The notes beneath the pieces are model-generated. The model was not told where the DNA came from and ran no database searches. It saw only the letters and a program-made list of their open reading frames with translations. The position numbers and the translations under genes were made by a program. From assembly GCF_900187025.1 (NCBI RefSeq), contig NZ_LT906478.1, positions 2,836,001-2,900,000 on the forward strand: a stretch of 64,000 bases of DNA. Direction: 5' to 3'. Shown here piece after piece: positions 63,135 to 64,000 of this stretch. This DNA comes from Listeria ivanovii subsp. ivanovii. GTDB lineage: Bacteria > Bacillota > Bacilli > Lactobacillales > Listeriaceae. Within the stretch, counting starts at the first letter, position 1. Every line of letters starts with the position of its first letter.

Positions 63135-63932
63135 TTAAATTAAACAGCTTTTTAAATGCGCTAATGCGTCTTTGTAAGCTTGCTCAGGATTTTCACTGCG
63201 AACTCGACATTCAAAAGTTAAAAATCCGTTATAACCATTCTTTTTCAATTGATCAAAACTTGTTTTAAAATCAAGGCTTCCGCTACCTGGTTGGTAACGA
63301 TGGTTATCTGCAACATGAATGTGCCCAATCGAATCTTTATAGGTACGAAGCGCTCCCGGTATGCTGTCTTCCTCAATATTCATATGATAAAAATCAGCAA
63401 TAATTTCGACATGCTTCAAGTTATTTGTATCAATATATTTCTTCGCATCACTTAGTAAATTAATCATATGATCTTGATAGCGATTAAGTGGTTCAAGATA
63501 AACTTTTGTTCCTGTTTCCTCAGCAATTTTATCTAAGTAAACGAGTGATTCACTCACGGCTTTAAAATCACCTGCTTGAGTTCGCGGTGAAACCATTGGC
63601 GGTAAGCGGTACGTAAACATTCCCCATGCAGCCGGAACAACAATTCCTTGTCCACCAACCTCTTGCAAAGCTTCAAGAATTGCCTTAATCTCTTCCAAAC
63701 CATTCAACCGACGCTCTTCAATAAAGTCCCCAATCCAGCCGTCATAACCACCACAAGCTGTTGAAACTGGTAAACCTGTTTGCTTGATTGCAACTTTGAC
63801 TTCTTCCAAATTTTCCACAAGCAACTTACCATCAATTTCAAAGCCTTCAAAGCCCATTTCTTTTACATAAGCAAATTTTTCTTGAATATTTTCTGGAAAA
63901 AAAGCTTGATTTTGTGTTCCTAATTTCATCAT
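63135..63932 (-). CDS. Sugar phosphate isomerase/epimerase-like TIM-barrel protein
   Basis: 265 residues of the AP endonuclease 2 / xylose isomerase-like fold: FEGFEIDGKLL (about 32), metal-ligand candidates in VYLEPLNRYQDHMINL (Glu about 148), IIADFYHMNIEEDS (Asp/His about 180), GHIHVADNHRYQPGSGSLDF (about 208) and FLTFECRV (Glu about 244). Substrate unknown; probably an inosose, keto-sugar or related compound handled with the neighbouring Gfo/Idh enzyme. Two adjacent ATGs (63932 and 63929) follow AAGGAGCGATA. Confidence 0.85.
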   Translation of the reverse strand: MMKLGTQNQAFFPENIQEKFAYVKEMGFEGFEIDGKLLVENLEEVKVAIKQTGLPVSTACGGYDGWIGDFIEERRLNGLEEIKAILEALQEVGGQGIVVPAAWGMFTYRLPPMVSPRTQAGDFKAVSESLVYLDKIAEETGTKVYLEPLNRYQDHMINLLSDAKKYIDTNNLKHVEIIADFYHMNIEEDSIPGALRTYKDSIGHIHVADNHRYQPGSGSLDFKTSFDQLKKNGYNGFLTFECRVRSENPEQAYKDALAHLKSCLI

Positions 63933-63941
63933 TATCGCTCC

Positions 63942-64000
63942 TTATAACATAATACCCATTTTAATACTTAAATCAGGGTGTCTATCAACATATTTCATGT
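63942..64000 (-). CDS. C-terminal end of a gene entering from the right edge
   Basis: The minus strand frame ends ...MKYVDRHPDLSIKMGIML and stops with TAA at 63942, which abuts the ribosome-binding site of the isomerase gene. Only the last 18-19 codons are visible, so the product cannot be named; its spacing shows it is part of the same operon. Confidence 0.65.
   Translation of the reverse strand, partial: MKYVDRHPDLSIKMGIML

Overview
The window is a chromosomal segment of a Listeria species (low-GC Firmicute). The gene order topB-recQ-guaB-macro-ABC-F, gshF, ychF, kat, parB-parA, noc, rsmG, mnmG-mnmE, serA-serC and the GH65/pgmB sugar operon matches, from memory, the lmo2756-lmo2836 part of L. 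monocytogenes EGD-e, with several insertions and losses. I cannot assign the species from sequence alone. Most genes lie on the minus strand. Together with parA/parB/noc, this suggests the left arm next to the replication origin, with oriC beyond the right edge.

Layout. 1-8300 (minus): DNA repair and topology (topB, recQ), GMP synthesis (guaB), a macro-domain hydrolase and an ABC-F protein. The ABC-F gene is preceded by a 240-nt terminated leader with two tiny ORFs, at the place of the sRNA RliI. 8.5-12.9 kb (plus): a complete beta-glucoside PTS operon (GH1, IIB, IIC, ROK, IIA). 13.1-15.0 kb: an RpiR regulator followed by a wrecked GH1/EII remnant. 15.1-19.3 kb: membrane proteins, a second RpiR regulator and an ABC exporter. 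19.4-25.3 kb: gshF (glutathione), ychF, and catalase behind a PerR box. 25.3-28.2 kb: parB-parA and an HTH protein. 28.3-36.1 kb: a LacI-controlled purine-nucleoside uptake and breakdown island (nucleoside hydrolase, ECF transporter, ribokinase-like kinase, adenosine deaminase, PNP). 36.1-44.8 kb: noc, nanE, rsmG, a four-gene cassette resembling a type VII-secreted lipase with two helical partners and a DUF1310 protein, then mnmG-mnmE. 44.9-50.8 kb: a DnaA-box cluster, two LPXTG surface proteins and the remnant of a third. 50.8-64 kb: serC-serA-DUF1015, MarR-MFS, nitroreductase, thioredoxin, and a sugar operon (pgmB, glycerate kinase, GH65 phosphorylase, Gfo/Idh, TIM-barrel isomerase) that enters from the right edge.

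Chromosome-organisation signals run through the window: ten copies of the 16-bp ParB site parS (TGTTYCACGTGAAACA) and two Noc-binding sites (ATTTCCCGGGAAAT and a one-mismatch copy), alongside the genes for ParA, ParB and Noc. The most interesting candidates are the attenuated ABC-F leader with micro-ORFs, the lipase cassette, the nucleoside island with its nested operators, and the DnaA-box cluster upstream of mnmE.
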